From the NCBI GenBank assembly GCA_003439945.1, contig QVRM01000335.1, positions 531,501 to 595,500 on the forward strand: 64,000 bases of DNA, read 5' to 3'. Below, in pieces: positions 53,296 to 64,000 of the stretch. Each line of letters starts with the position of its first letter. Position 1 is the stretch's first letter. The stretch is from Dermanyssus gallinae (lineage: Eukaryota > Arthropoda > Arachnida > Mesostigmata > Dermanyssidae). Position numbers and translations under genes: made by a program. Under the pieces are notes generated by a model. That model worked only from the letters and a program-made list of their open reading frames with translations, did no database searches and was not told where the DNA came from.

Positions 53296-53428
53296 AGTGC
53301 CAAACGTGTACATACAATCGAATATATTTTTGAAATAATAAACTATCTTCTTGGCATCAGCCCGACTTCAGCTTCAATCAGTGACGTTGACGACTACCAC
53401 ACCTTCAAACGGCTACCCCCGGAGACTC
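53021..53428 (+). repeat. Two direct copies of an unknown 65-70-bp repeat
   Basis: 53021-53090 and 53363-53428 share TCAGCTKCAATCARTGACGT, TGAC, CCTCAAACG-like, CTACCCCC and GAGAC blocks in order. Between them lie the third 'CTAGTG' family copy and a TA array at 53255-53293. Confidence 0.65.
53111..53210 (+). repeat. Interspersed repeat family 'CTAGTG', copy 3
   Basis: CATGATGCACATGCGCCAC, GTGACTAGTGTGAGACTCGC, AAACCCACTAAA and a C-rich end. It is the best-preserved match to copy 1. Confidence 0.65.
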
Positions 53429-53538
53429 GCGTTATAATATATATATATATATAGGACCGACATAGCCCGCCGGCAAATTTATTTGTCCATGTTGTCTGTT
53501 ATCACAATGTGTCACACAACGCACTGAAAACTAACGAC

Positions 53539-53578
53539 TCAAGGCTCTAGGTCCAAGATGGGGCTGGTCCACCTGGCC
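53539..53578 (-). repeat. Interspersed repeat family 'GGTGGACCAGC', partial copy 3
   Basis: On the minus strand: GGCCAGGTGGACCAGCCCC then GGACCTAGAGCCTTGAG. It is shorter and more diverged than copies 1 and 2. Confidence 0.45.
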
Positions 53579-53606
53579 AAAATATTTATATATATATATA
53601 ATATAA

Positions 53607-53637
<31 letters not shown>

Positions 53638-54975
53638 TCCGACTGCGAATATGAACACAATGCGACGGACGCCTCATCAAAGCGAGAATACGCTATGCAC
53701 GTCGAGTTTTCATTGAAATAGACTTCATTCATTCGTCAGCCCTTCTTACGTTCACCACAGCTGTAGCCACCGCAATCACAGCCAGCCACAGTCACAGCCG
53801 CTGAATCTGCTTCTCGATCAGGATCAGATCAGGATCACCACCAGTAGCAACAACATCGCAATAAAACAAGAAGCCCTTTAGGTTCGTAGCCTCCGTCACT
53901 CGTCGTCCAGATCCTGGTCCGGGACGTCGCAGCCGGATTTCTGGCCATACTTCTGTTGCAAGCGCTACCTACTAGACAGCAGCAGCAGCAGTAGAAGAAG
54001 TAGGCTTGTTGAAGGCGCTGGCGACCACGACGGTGCGGCCAGCTTTCCAGTGTTCCCTGGCGTCATCTGACTGTCTAGACCGTCATCGCTGTCCCGTATC
54101 ATATGTGTCTGTATGTCTGTGTGTGTGTTGATGTATGATGGTCAATACGGGTATGGTTGTTTGTATGTATGCACATATCGATGTATGTATACATCCATCC
54201 AGCAGCGTGCATCACAATGTACGAGAACGAGATAAAGAAGAGCAAGAAGAGAAGAAAACGCAAAAGAAAATGAACAAGAGACGGGTAGCCCCCGGTGGCT
54301 ACTGTGACGATATCACGTACGTATATAATGTACGTATATACGTCGATGTATATACGCAGTATGTCCGCTCGTTTCGATCGATCGTTCGATCGGTAGCCGC
54401 TTTTCTTTCTGCTGGAATAGGGCCGATCCCGACCGACCGACTACAACGTGTCGGATCGGGGTCTTCTTGTCGGCTCTGCGTTAAAAAAGAAAAAAACCAT
54501 TGCCGTATGTGTGAGTCTCTCTCTGTCTCTATCTTTCCATAAAATACGAAGAAAAAAGGACCGGAAAACGAAAGTCAAACAGTAAAACAGTCTGTGTGTG
54601 CGCGCGCGCGAGTGAGAGAGATAGAGAGAGAGATGCCGTAAGATGTGCCGGGGGGGGACAAAGAGCGCGTATGAAAGGAAAGTCCCACCAAGTAGTGACG
54701 GGGCAGGTGTCAGTCACGCTTTGACTCCTTTTCCATCACTGCAGCGAGCAAGGGAGAAAGGGGAGAGAGAGGGGAGATAAAGAAAAATAGAGGGAGAGGG
54801 AGAGATAGAGGGGAGAGAGAGATAGAGAGAGAGAGGCAGCGCGCAGTACTAGTCATAGCAGAAGCCGCCGTAGCGCATAGCGCAATAGCGGTCTTGATTC
54901 TAATACTATAATGTCAATGATGGCGATGTTGCTGCTGCTGATGAGGATGATGATAATCAATATACAGCTTTAACA

Positions 54976-55009
54976 GCGGCGACGACGACGACGACGACGA
55001 CAACAACAG

Positions 55010-55042
<33 letters not shown>

Positions 55043-55345
55043 AAACAACAACAGCAACGATATAAGTAATGCTATTGCTAATAATGACAGCTATTACCAT
55101 TAGGCACTAAGCGCCGGTCGCAGGTTGCGACGTCCGTGGGTAAGAGCAACAACAACAACAACATCAATGCCGATAACAACAACAATAGCCACGCCGGCAA
55201 CAACAATAGCCACGCTAGCAACAGCATCAACAACAGCAACAACAACAACAACAACAACAGACACAATATCAAGAACAATAGCAACAACACTGATAAGAAC
55301 AGGAAAAGCAATACCACCAGCAGCAGCAGCAACAACAATGGCAGC
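54976..55345. repeat. Dense CAA/CAG/AAC triplet region
   Basis: Blocks at 54976-55075 and 55145-55345 consist mainly of AAC and CAA with CAG and GAC. Frames here encode poly-Asn or poly-Thr without an ATG in good context. I do not call a gene. Confidence 0.9.
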
Positions 55346-55614
55346 TCGAGGCCAGATTGCGCCTCGTCGCCGTTACGATGCAAACACAACGTTGACGCTA
55401 CGAATGGAATCTCTGTTACCCCGCCTCTCCCCCCAGAGCCCGTCTATCTTCTCTCCCCAACCTGTCCCGCGCACCCTCCCCGCTTCCATCCGCCCCCAGA
55501 TTCCCGGGGAAAAACCAACATCAGCAGCAACCAACCAGCAGAAGTTAAGGAAAAGATGCAGCCGCAGCAGCAGAACAAGTAGAAGAAGAACAACAAGACG
55601 AAGAAAACAAAAAA

Positions 55615-55735
55615 CAACAAGAAAATGAAGGAGACGAAGAAGAGAAACAAGAACATGAAGGAGATGAAGAAGAGACACAAGAACATGAAGGAGACGAAGA
55701 AGAGAAACAAGAAATGACTAAGATGAAGAAGAGAA
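55615..55735 (+). repeat. 30-bp tandem repeat, three copies, frame-preserving
   Basis: Units contain GAACATGAAGGAGAYGAAGA and AGAGAMACAA. Because the unit is 30 bp, a plus-strand frame reads a ten-residue acidic unit (EHEGDEEEKQ) three times. No start codon in this frame is visible and an in-frame TAA lies near 55550, so coding is uncertain. Confidence 0.8.
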
Positions 55736-56007
55736 ACAGCAAAAACAAAGAGAAGTAACGCATGAAGCGAGGCATCGCCGATCGGCATCGCGGGAAGGAG
55801 GGAGGGAGGGAGGGAGGGAGAGAGGGAATAACCGGCCATCAAGCAATGAGAGGCTGCGGCGGCCAATGAAGAGCTGGAGCTGGCAGTCGGCACGAGAACG
55901 TGCGGGGTGAGAAGTTGAATTTGAGCCGAATGCCGCCGCAGGCCGAGCAACGTTCTACCTTCGTCGTCGTCGTTGTCGTCGTCGTCACCGACTTCGGCTG
56001 AAGTAGA

Positions 56008-56110
56008 AACGCCAACAGCAGCAGCAACAACAACAGCAACAATAACAACAATAATAGCAACAACAACAACAACAACAATAGCAACAACGGCAAAAACAGA
56101 AAAAGAAGAA
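56008..56110. repeat. CAA/CAG triplet block
   Basis: CAGCAGCAG then AACAACAAC with ATA variants. Minus-strand frames here are repeat artefacts. Confidence 0.9.
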
Positions 56111-56678
56111 GAAAACAAGAGCAACAAGTGAAGTAGTCTGCGGCGGCAAAATACGCTGAATGACCGCGAATGGGCGGCGAGAGTGGTGGTTCGTTGAGCA
56201 AGTGAAGGAGGAATGAAGGAGTGAGTCAGTGAACAAGTGACTGAAGCTGCTGCTGCTGCCGCCGTTACTGCCATCGCCGCCGAAGTGAATCAACCAGTGG
56301 CCGCCACTTCGCAGCCGCCAGACTTGGCCCGGCTTCAGACTTCACGATGATGACGACGACGACGACGACGACGATCAGACGTCGAAGAAAGGGGCAGCAG
56401 GATCTGATGGCAGCAGGAGAAAGGGCTGTCCTGTCCGCCAACAGGCGGGCCGGCTAGTGAGCGACCGACCGACCGAGCGACCGAACGACGAGGACTCTAC
56501 GAAGAGGGTGAAGAGTTGTCGAGTAACTTCTCCTGCTACTGCTGCTGCTGCTGCTGGTACTACAACGACTTTGTGTACAACTTCTTCTACAACTACTGCT
56601 GAAGTATGAGAAACAAGTGAAGCCACAACGACAACGTTGTTGTCGTTGTCGTTGTTGTTCATGCGGTGCCACTGACAA

Positions 56679-56790
56679 CAACAACAACAACAACAACAAC
56701 AATAACAACAACAACACCAACAACAATAACAACAACAACAACGGCGGCGGCGGCGGCAGCGGCAACAACAACAACATCGACGACAACTCC
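56679..56790. repeat. CAA triplets then GGC triplets
   Basis: About 60 bp of CAA then GGCGGCGGC and further CAA, in the same strand sense as the other blocks. Confidence 0.92.
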
Positions 56791-57099
56791 AGTAGCCTCG
56801 GCCAGCCGTAAGGGACCACGTCTACCCGCAGCCCAGCTACCAACCAACATACGTCCAGCGGTCGACAGCAACCAACATAACAATAGAACCAACCACCACA
56901 ACTTCAGCGCGTCAGTTACGGCGTCGCCTCAGCTTGGGCCGCAACGCGCGCACGCCTCTCCGTCCGTCCAGATTTGGCAGTTCCGACAGAACCGCTTCTT
57001 CTTATTCTTCTTTGTCTTCTTCTTGTCTGCTTCTTCAGCGGTGAAATTGCGGTAGCCGCAACGTGGGAGCGAGGGAAAGCGAGATGGGGAGAGAATCCA

Positions 57100-57102
<3 letters not shown>

Positions 57103-57168
<66 letters not shown>
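57103..57168. repeat. (TA)n followed by (GA)n
   Basis: About 34 bp of TA joined to about 32 bp of GA. Confidence 0.93.
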
Positions 57169-57170
<2 letters not shown>

Positions 57171-57454
57171 AAGATCCCGACGTAAAATCCAACGAACGAA
57201 GATACCGGCCCATAATGCTGCTGCTGCTGATGATGCCGACGAAAAGGAGCATAGCCCTGGTCCCCGTGACGGCGATACGACACACAAGAAAGAAAGAGAG
57301 AGAGGGGAGCAAAAGAGAAATAGTTGGAAAGAGAGAGCAGACGAGCAACAAGGAGGTGTTTCGGGGGTCCGGGTGGGGGGGTGGGGTAAGCGTAGGAAAG
57401 GAGGAAAAAGAGTGGGAAGAACGAATTGGTGAGCGTGGCCTGCGACGACAACGT

Positions 57455-57560
57455 CAACAGCAGCAGCAGCAGCAGCCGCAGCAGCAACAACAAAAAAACA
57501 GCTGCGGCAAACACAACAGCCACAGCAACATCAACAACAACAACAACAACAACGACGAGG
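57455..57560. repeat. CAG then CAA triplet block
   Basis: CAGCAGCAGCAGCAGCAG then mixed CAA and CAC triplets. Confidence 0.9.
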
Positions 57561-58000
57561 TTCACGATGTGCTGGTGACGCCGGTATTTCAGTTAGTGTC
57601 GTCCGATTGGCGCGCATGCGGACGGTAGTCGGACGGACAACGTTGGGCGAATGACTGGGCACCTAGTCAAGCACAACAACGCCACAGACCAGTTGTTGTC
57701 AGACCGCAACAGATCGACCGACAGACATACAGACAAACAGACCAACAGCCGGCCGGACGAACGGATACATAGACGGACAGATATATGCATTTATATATAA
57801 AGTTCGACGAAGGTGGAAACTCCGACGGCCGACGTCGATGATGATGATGCCGTTTCGGCAGAGACAGCGAGCGCCGACAACCCTCAACAGTCCAGCAGCA
57901 GCAGCAACAGCAGAAGCAGCGGCAGCAGAAGACGGGCAAGGGACGGCCGTTAGTAGGGAGGAGGCCGACGGATCTGAACCAGACCCCAAACAGATCGGTC

Positions 58001-58057
58001 CGTCGTAGCCGAAGACCGTCGTAGCCGAAGACCGTCGTAGCCGAAGACCGTCGTAGC
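58001..58057. repeat. 16-bp tandem repeat, about 3.5 copies
   Basis: The unit CCGTCGTAGCCGAAGA is repeated exactly. No function is evident. Confidence 0.9.
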
Positions 58058-58149
58058 CGTCAGCGCTGCGGGTTGGTCAGGAAAGGGCTAGGCCCCGGGA
58101 AGGAAGCGGGCGGGAAGCAGACGTCCGAAGAAACGAACGGACGACGACG

Positions 58150-58154
58150 ACGAC

Positions 58155-58186
<32 letters not shown>

Positions 58187-58320
58187 AACCACCATTACTA
58201 TTAAAATCATCATCATTGTCATCAGCATCATCATTGCCTTCATCATCATCATCAGCAGCAGCATCGTCTTTCTCGGCGTCGTCTTCGTCGACTTCAGAGC
58301 GTCAGCAGCAGCAGCAACAG
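58150..58320. repeat. (ATC)n and (CAG)n triplet block
   Basis: TCATCATCATC runs lead into CAGCAGCAG. To the right, from about 58520, triplets switch to CTG/GGT sense, including a 17-bp repeat (GGTACTGGTCGAGTAGT) near 58757-58799. Confidence 0.88.
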
Positions 58321-59299
58321 GCCACGCCGACAATACTGGCGACAACACCGGCCAATACAGAGAGCGACCCCAGCCAGCCAGCCAGCAACCCAGCAAGCCA
58401 GGAGAACGCCAACAGCGAATACGGCGACGACGACGACGACGACAACGACAACGACAACGGCGAAGACTCAGCCCTCATCTGCTTGGTTCGGCTGGTCCTC
58501 TTCGGTTCGGCCCGCCTACCTCACCCCTACGGCTGCTGCTGCTGCTGCTGACGCTGGCGCTGCTGTTGGCGTTGCCGGTACCTCTGATGGCGCTGCCTAT
58601 CTATATGTTGCTATCCGCACTAGAGTAATGGTGTGGTAGTTTCTGCTGGTACTCCCCCCCCCCGCCCCCCCCTTCTGGTACTACTGATGGTGGGGTTTCA
58701 GCTTGTGCCGCTGGTGATTCTGCTATTGCTTCTGCTTGTGCTGGTGGAGCTGGTCTAGTGGTACTGGTCGAGTAGTGGTACTGGTCGAGTAGTGGTACTG
58801 CCAAGCAAGCCATTAGTGAAGCTCGCTCGTCCACGTACCAGAACAACGCAACAAGGTGTTCCGCCACCGAATGCCGTGGCGCCGTCTTTGCTGCTGCTGC
58901 TGCTGTCTGAGCTAAGCTGCTGGGACAACAACACGGCGCGGTGCGCCTGGGATACGCTGAATAGTAGTAGTACTATTGGCAGTAGCATGGGTATTACCTG
59001 TAGTAGCAGTAATAGAAATGGTACTACAACAGGAGCTTCGCATCGAAACTATAGTCTCTCGTTTCCTTCGCTGAGCTACAACCACTGAGGACTGCTTCCA
59101 CGGACTACTACGATACGAGGTCTCTGAGTAAGGAGCACATTGGGAAAGTTGTCCACTCGCCGAATGCTGCCGGCGCCTCCGACTGCGGTCTCCGCTGCAG
59201 GTGCGAAGTTTTGCGGATGAGACGGTTCGTAACACGACGGCCGTCGTCATCGTCGACGTCGTCCATTCCCATTGTTGTCCCCCCCCCCCTTCCCAGGAT

Positions 59300-60228
59300 T
59301 GTCTAAACCCCCAACAAAGTGCCCACGAAGCAACGGTACTAAGTACTCGTAACGACAGTGTGTGTGTGCACCTGCCTGCGTGCGTGCGTGAGTGTATGTG
59401 ATTGGTTTCCCGTCGTCGTGGTTGTTGTTGCTTCTGTCGACGACATTGCGTCAGGTCTCTCGCTACGAGTCTGTTAGAGTTCAATCGGTGGTGGTGTATG
59501 AGTTGTACCGTGCGCTTCGAGCGTCACATTGTGATAGATGTTTGTAGAGCTGCTGACGTGCTGAAGTGGATGGTGAGGTTATGATGACGAACGCGTGACG
59601 CTGGTCGCTGGGGTAGCGCAAGTGATGGTGCTGGATAGATGTTGATGATGATGATGAAGAAGAAGAAAAGGACAAGCAATATCGTGTAATCATGCATCGG
59701 AGAAACACTACTAACTAGAATACATATATATGCATCTGTATATGTGTTGCAGTTACGTGTCCAGGTCACCAATGATCAATGAAGTGCGTGCTAGTAGAAA
59801 ACCAACTCACCAACCTACAAGCAATCAGAAAGAGGTGGTGGTGGTGGGTTGGTGACCCTGTCTCCTGGCCCAATAGAGCGGCCAAGAAGACGAGAATCCG
59901 CGTGGCGCAAGACAAGCAGAGGGCTCGAGGCCATGTTAGAGGCCATGCGATTGGGCAGGATCTACAGACGTAGATCGGATCGAGTCGGGCGTGCCATTGT
60001 CGACCGTGCGGTTCGTGACACACGCGCCAATCAGTATACACTTAGCCATAGTAGGACGCCAGAATCAGCGTGGCGGCACGTTGTTGAATAATTTACGGAC
60101 TTTACAATCCCAGCCAAAGGAGTTTCCAGAGTCTGAAGGCCAAGCTGAGCTAGGTTAGGTCAGACCAGACCAGACCAAGTTAGGAAGAGAGCGCTGCCTT
60201 TGCTCGAGTGCCTCGATCTGGTTCTGGC
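59300..60228. other. Upstream region of the gene starting at 60229
   Basis: No coding exon is recognised. It may contain promoter and 5' UTR. A 50-codon ATG-led frame at 59934-60089 could be an upstream open frame if transcribed. Confidence 0.4.
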
Positions 60229-60331
60229 ATGGATTCGCCGTCGGGCTCCGGATTCGCCACTGCCGCTGCTCTGCCAGCCGGACGTCGTTGGTCGCTTTTC
60301 TATGCGCTAGCAGCCTTCGTGTACTTTGTCG
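60229..60331 (+). CDS. Probable first coding exon, N-terminal membrane segment, gene unrecognised
   Basis: ATG (GGCATGG context) opens MDSPSGSGFATAAALPAG, then RRWSLFYALAAFVYFV, ending in phase 1 before a consensus donor GTAAGT. A short Ser/Gly/Ala-rich lead followed by Arg-Arg and a hydrophobic segment of about 14 residues suggests a signal anchor or signal peptide with cytoplasmic Arg residues. No downstream exon could be joined with confidence. A candidate acceptor at 62812 (CTTTGTAG) would continue in phase 1 but the resulting chain is unremarkable. The rest of the gene probably lies to the right. Confidence 0.5.
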
Positions 60332-60865
60332 GTAAGTAGCAAATTCAGTGTTTACCTCGCTAAGAACAGATCGAGGATGGTTATGACGCCAAAAATAGAA
60401 TAATCACCGAAAAAAAAATCAGAAACAAGGGGAATATTATTTTTATTAACATATACAGGTATCACATTGTCGAATATACTACATATAGAATCTTTACAAT
60501 ATTGCTCGTAATATTACTAGTGCTTGAGTGTCGGTGACTGCTCAGCATCATCTTGGCGTTGTCCTTCTAATGACATCTTCCGTTGGAGAAACTCGGTGGT
60601 CGTTCTTGGCGCCGCTGTAGCCCTAACGAAAAAAAAATTGATTTGAAAAACAAAAATGATAATAGATCGTGTTGCTGGCATCGGCGACAGCAGACTTCAC
60701 TTTTCCCGTAGTGACCAAGTACAATTCTGGGGAAATAGATGGCAGTCATGGCAAAAAAGCGAGCCGATTTAAATGTCAGCAGCATAGTTTGCTTAATACC
60801 TCGAATCAAAACAAAACGACAAAACGAACTATGATCGCCGCGGAGAGAACGACATCATAATTATA
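60332..60865. other. Putative intron, no feature recognised
   Basis: AT-rich sequence following the donor at 60332. No exon is seen. Confidence 0.45.
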
Positions 60866-61786
60866 CAAGGGCGGACCGAAAAGTTCCAGTTCCAAAGGAA
60901 TCCAGTTGAGTTGCTCCTGTGATTTTTTTTTCTCTCCTCTATAGTATCGAAACGTTGTCTCTTTAAATTGTCTTTTTTGTCTGTAGGAGCTCGAAAAATC
61001 GCACGGATCAGGTCTGGTGATTACGGGTGTTGCGGAAGTATATTTATCTTTATATTCATCAAATAATCTGATTGATTTATGTGCCGACGCGTTGTCATGA
61101 TGGAGGATCCAGGAGTCGTTTGCCAAGAGTCCAGGCCTCTTCTGTTGGGCGTTCTCAAAGTAATCCGGCGTCTTCTGCTACCGTCTGAAGCTTCACTACC
61201 AACATTTCCCGACGGGCGCTAATTTGCTGGAAATTCCACATTTCAAACGAACTTCGCTACCAGCCTCATAACGCATAAAATATCGGTCGAGACTGTTACA
61301 ACTAATCTACAAGATATCTCCAATTCCTCAGCTATCTTCCGGATGGTAACTCGGCGATTGATGAGTACGATATCACAAACTTTGTTTTCTTCTGTTGTTG
61401 ACGTCGAAGTCCCCCCCCGCTCCCGAGCGAAGATCATCTTCGGTCCATTTACGTCCGTCACGAAATCGACGATATTATGTACACACGGTATTTCGGGACA
61501 CTGCCTAATCGCCGGAAACAGTTCTTAACATTTCCACTACTTTAGAAAATAGGATTTGATTTTTAACACAGAACTTAGCGCAAGTGTACTGCTTATCCAA
61601 TTTCGGCTCTTTAAAATTCGCCGAACCACGTTTTTGCCACTTATTTGAACCAAACTCAACCACTAAACGAAATTTGGCCCGTATCTAGGGCGCTTCTAAG
61701 CAACAAAAAAAACCGGAAGACTGGTAGATTCGGTCTGGTGGCAAAATTCAAAGAACTAGAATTTGTCGGGCTCGGCTCTCTGTCTG
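60866..61786 (-). mobile_element. mariner transposon, second family, copy 2, internally deleted
   Basis: On the minus strand the leader (AGAGCCGAAATTGG, GTTCTGTGTTAAAAATC) matches copy 1 at 30300-31505. A frame then reads TSTTEENKVCDIV, INRRVTIRKIAEELEIS, and, after breaks, NDSWILHHDNASAHKSI from the DDE domain. Imperfect inverted ends pair ACAAGGGCGGACCGAAAAG at the left with a diverged copy at the right, each next to TA. At 921 bp it is about 0.4 kb short of a full element. It lies antisense in the putative intron after 60331. Confidence 0.8.
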
Positions 61787-61913
61787 TATATATATATATA
61801 TATAGGGTAAAGTGCCCTACATTTTTAGATTGTTGAAATTTGTGATTTTTAGAAATTGTAAGCTTAATGATAGATAACAGAATTTAAATACGTTTGCCAC
61901 CTGGAAAGATTGT

Positions 61914-61919
<6 letters not shown>

Positions 61920-61949
<30 letters not shown>
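61920..61949. repeat. (TA)n microsatellite, then (ATT)n
   Basis: 30 bp of TA, with an ATT run at 61979-62000 nearby. Confidence 0.92.
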
Positions 61950-61952
<3 letters not shown>

Positions 61953-62275
61953 GACAAATGGCAAGAACGGCAACAGTAATTATTATTATTATTATTATTA
62001 TGGAGTAACGGCGATTGGACAAAAGGTCGACAAGAGCTATCACGCGCTCCCATTACCGGCGACATTCGCTAGAGCAATATAGAAGCCTAGTATAGATGCA
62101 ACGAACAATGTGGCTCTAGCTTTGCGGCAAAGGAGGACGATATGATGAGGTGATGACGAAGAGCTGGCCGGCCAGGTGTCTACTCACGCGATGCCAGAGC
62201 AACCATAAACCACGCACAGTTGTTGCAATGTTAGAATAGTGCTAACGCGGCAGTTTGGACCCAGTTGTATCCAAA

Positions 62276-62390
62276 CAGCAGCAACAAAAAGAACAACAAC
62301 AGCAACAAAACAACAACAGCAGCAACACCAACAACAACAACAACAACAGCAACACCAACAACAACAGCAACAGCCAAAAACGTCAATCTC
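62276..62390. repeat. CAA/CAG triplet block
   Basis: CAACAGCAACAACAACAG with CAC variants. A GTT block of opposite sense follows at 62667-62750. Confidence 0.92.
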
Positions 62391-63505
62391 TAAGAATTTC
62401 GCTACGAATTGCGAGAACCGCGCAACACAGGCGCGCGTCGAAACGTGCCACAAAACGTTAACGATCGATAGCGCGACGTGAGAAGCGAACGTGAAGAGAA
62501 CGCGAATGCAGAAAAAAAAAAGTCATCAGACGTTCTACCAAAATGATACAGCGGTGGCCGAAATTGCAGCAACACGCTCTGCGCTCTAGAGTTTTTCCAT
62601 CTACAGCCCAGCGCAGCACAAAACTCGTGGCCATATCAAGACAACAACACATTTACAAATATAACTTTGTCGTTGTTGTTGTTGTTGTTGCTGTTGTTGT
62701 TCATGATGCTGTTGTCATCGTTGTTGTTTGTTATTACTGCAACTGTTGCTGATGTTTTTATTTTTGTTTTTGTCACTAATGCTACCGACGTTATCCTTTG
62801 TAGAGTCAAATTTGAAATGCTTGATGAAGAGGCCATTACGCGCGACTGGAGAGACAACGCTGAACCATTTACAATCCGCGACGAATCTAGAGTCGACGCA
62901 CATATATATATATATATATCAGCAGTTCATTCGGTGAGCTCATCGTCCGGACGACTTCGCCGTAAGCGATCGAAGTCACGCTGGATAAACGAAGGCCCGA
63001 ATCCCGGCACCTCACTTCGAAGTGGGACCCTACTTCTCTTAGCTTTGATTCATGCCACTGTCTGTGCCAGCAACAACAATGCGATGTCGCGTATCTCTTT
63101 CCCGGGTGAACGTCTAAAGTTTTGCTTTTTGTTGCTGATGTTGCCGTCTTGATGCTGCTGCATCATGACGATTGTTGCCAACTCCGATACGTTTCACGAC
63201 AGTTTTTTTCTTAATGGGTCTGCAAACGCTGCTGCTGTTTTTTTCTTGGAAAATTACCAGGCGCTGACACAAAAGAGGCGCCTTGCACACAAAATCAAGC
63301 TTGGCTTCAAATTATGTATGAAAGGATGATACTAATATGATGAAAAACATATAACACTAATAAATATGGTAGTTTTAAGAGCAATAACAGTGCAAAATGT
63401 TGGTTTACCTACCATTTCGCTACACCAACAAGGCGAGATCACGAACCTAGTTCTGGAAGAATCTCGTGTACTCCCAGACTACTACTAATCCTTAGCACGC
63501 ATCGC

Positions 63506-63511
<6 letters not shown>

Positions 63512-63543
<32 letters not shown>
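63512..63543. repeat. (TA)n microsatellite
   Basis: 32 bp of TA. Another array lies at 63783-63815. Confidence 0.93.
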
Positions 63544-63547
<4 letters not shown>

Positions 63548-63777
63548 TTTAAACCTTATTTTTAAAAGATATATGTAGTCAGAGTTTTTGCTTGCTAGTT
63601 ATTCTGGCCGGCTAGCTAATGGATAATCACAACTTTAGCTTGACCTCCTAACTGATCAGCCAAGCAAGGGCAGATATACAAATTTGTTGTGCTGATTGTT
63701 CCGACTCCTGAGCAATAACTTTATGAGTTGCCTATAACCAACTTGCTTTCACTATGAACAAGATGAGTATATCAAAA

Positions 63778-63819
<42 letters not shown>

Positions 63820-63892
63820 CTCAGCAAAAGGTTAAAACCAATAACTTCTGTTTAGTCTTTCAAAGAGTAAGGTTCCCTGCACTGTTGTCGCA

Positions 63893-63947
63893 CACCTATT
63901 ACAATGCCACTCCAACAAAAATTGTTGAAGTGGCATTGTAATAGGTG
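63893..63947. repeat. Near-perfect 55-nt palindrome
   Basis: The left arm CACCTATTACAATGCCACT is exactly inverted at the right end. Inside it CAACAA pairs with TTGTTG, with one C/A mismatch and an AAA loop. The stem is 26 bp with one mismatch. Confidence 0.93.
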
Positions 63948-64000
63948 ACTTAAGCCTGACTCTGATTGTTTCCACTGCCGGTCCGCAACCCGCTAGCAGG

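Noticed and set aside
55125..56274. Long overlapping frames in the triplet belt, including a 276-codon minus-strand frame
   Set aside because: Low-complexity composition in every frame, no recognised domain, and no consistent start. They may hide an exon but cannot be supported.
62667..63152. 161-codon plus-strand frame
   Set aside because: The first third is a GTT repeat and a TA array interrupts it. It could contain an exon joined to 60331, but the phase-1 reading differs from this frame and nothing is recognisable.
63893..63947. Interpretation of the hairpin as a classical pre-miRNA
   Set aside because: The loop is 3 nt and the arms are 26 nt without an extended lower stem, which is too short for typical Drosha and Dicer processing.

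Overview
The window is animal nuclear DNA: intron-rich genes with GT/AG splice sites, hundreds of (TA)n, (AAT)n and (CAA)n repeat units, and many decayed transposons. R1- and R2-type LINEs, mariner elements and a sulfakinin/CCK-type receptor fit an arthropod. A mite or tick is plausible, but this is an inference and not shown by any single feature. There are no bacterial genes, CRISPR arrays or rRNA.

Layout. 0.4-4.8 kb (+): the last six exons of SNW1/SKIP, a splicing and transcription co-regulator. 6.4-10.6 kb: a decayed R1-type LINE, two copies of a tRNA-derived SINE, and an LTR remnant. 12.0-18.4 kb (+): a three-exon gene for an 86-residue secreted Gly-rich protein that I do not recognise; its introns hold a mariner and LINE remnants. 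20.9-37.7 kb (-): a seven-exon class A GPCR of the CCK/sulfakinin receptor type, rebuilt from TM1 to helix 8 with consistent intron phases. Its introns are filled by an endonuclease-bearing LINE, a foldback element, a second mariner, SINEs and TA arrays. 38-46 kb: mostly repeats and unrecognised sequence. 46.3-48.8 kb: an R2-type element nested in opposite orientation inside another LINE. 51.6-58.6 kb: a belt of strand-biased CAN triplet repeats. 60.2 kb (+): a probable first coding exon with an N-terminal membrane segment, whose gene continues to the right. 60.9-61.8 kb (-): a third mariner, of the same family as the second. The right end holds a near-perfect 55-nt hairpin.

The genes are not an operon and show no common pathway. 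SNW1 is nuclear, the small protein is predicted secreted, and the GPCR is a plasma-membrane neuropeptide receptor. The secreted gene and the GPCR converge: their stop codons are 2.5 kb apart. All exon joins were made by eye from reading frame, GT/AG signals and phase; no alignment or RNA data were available.
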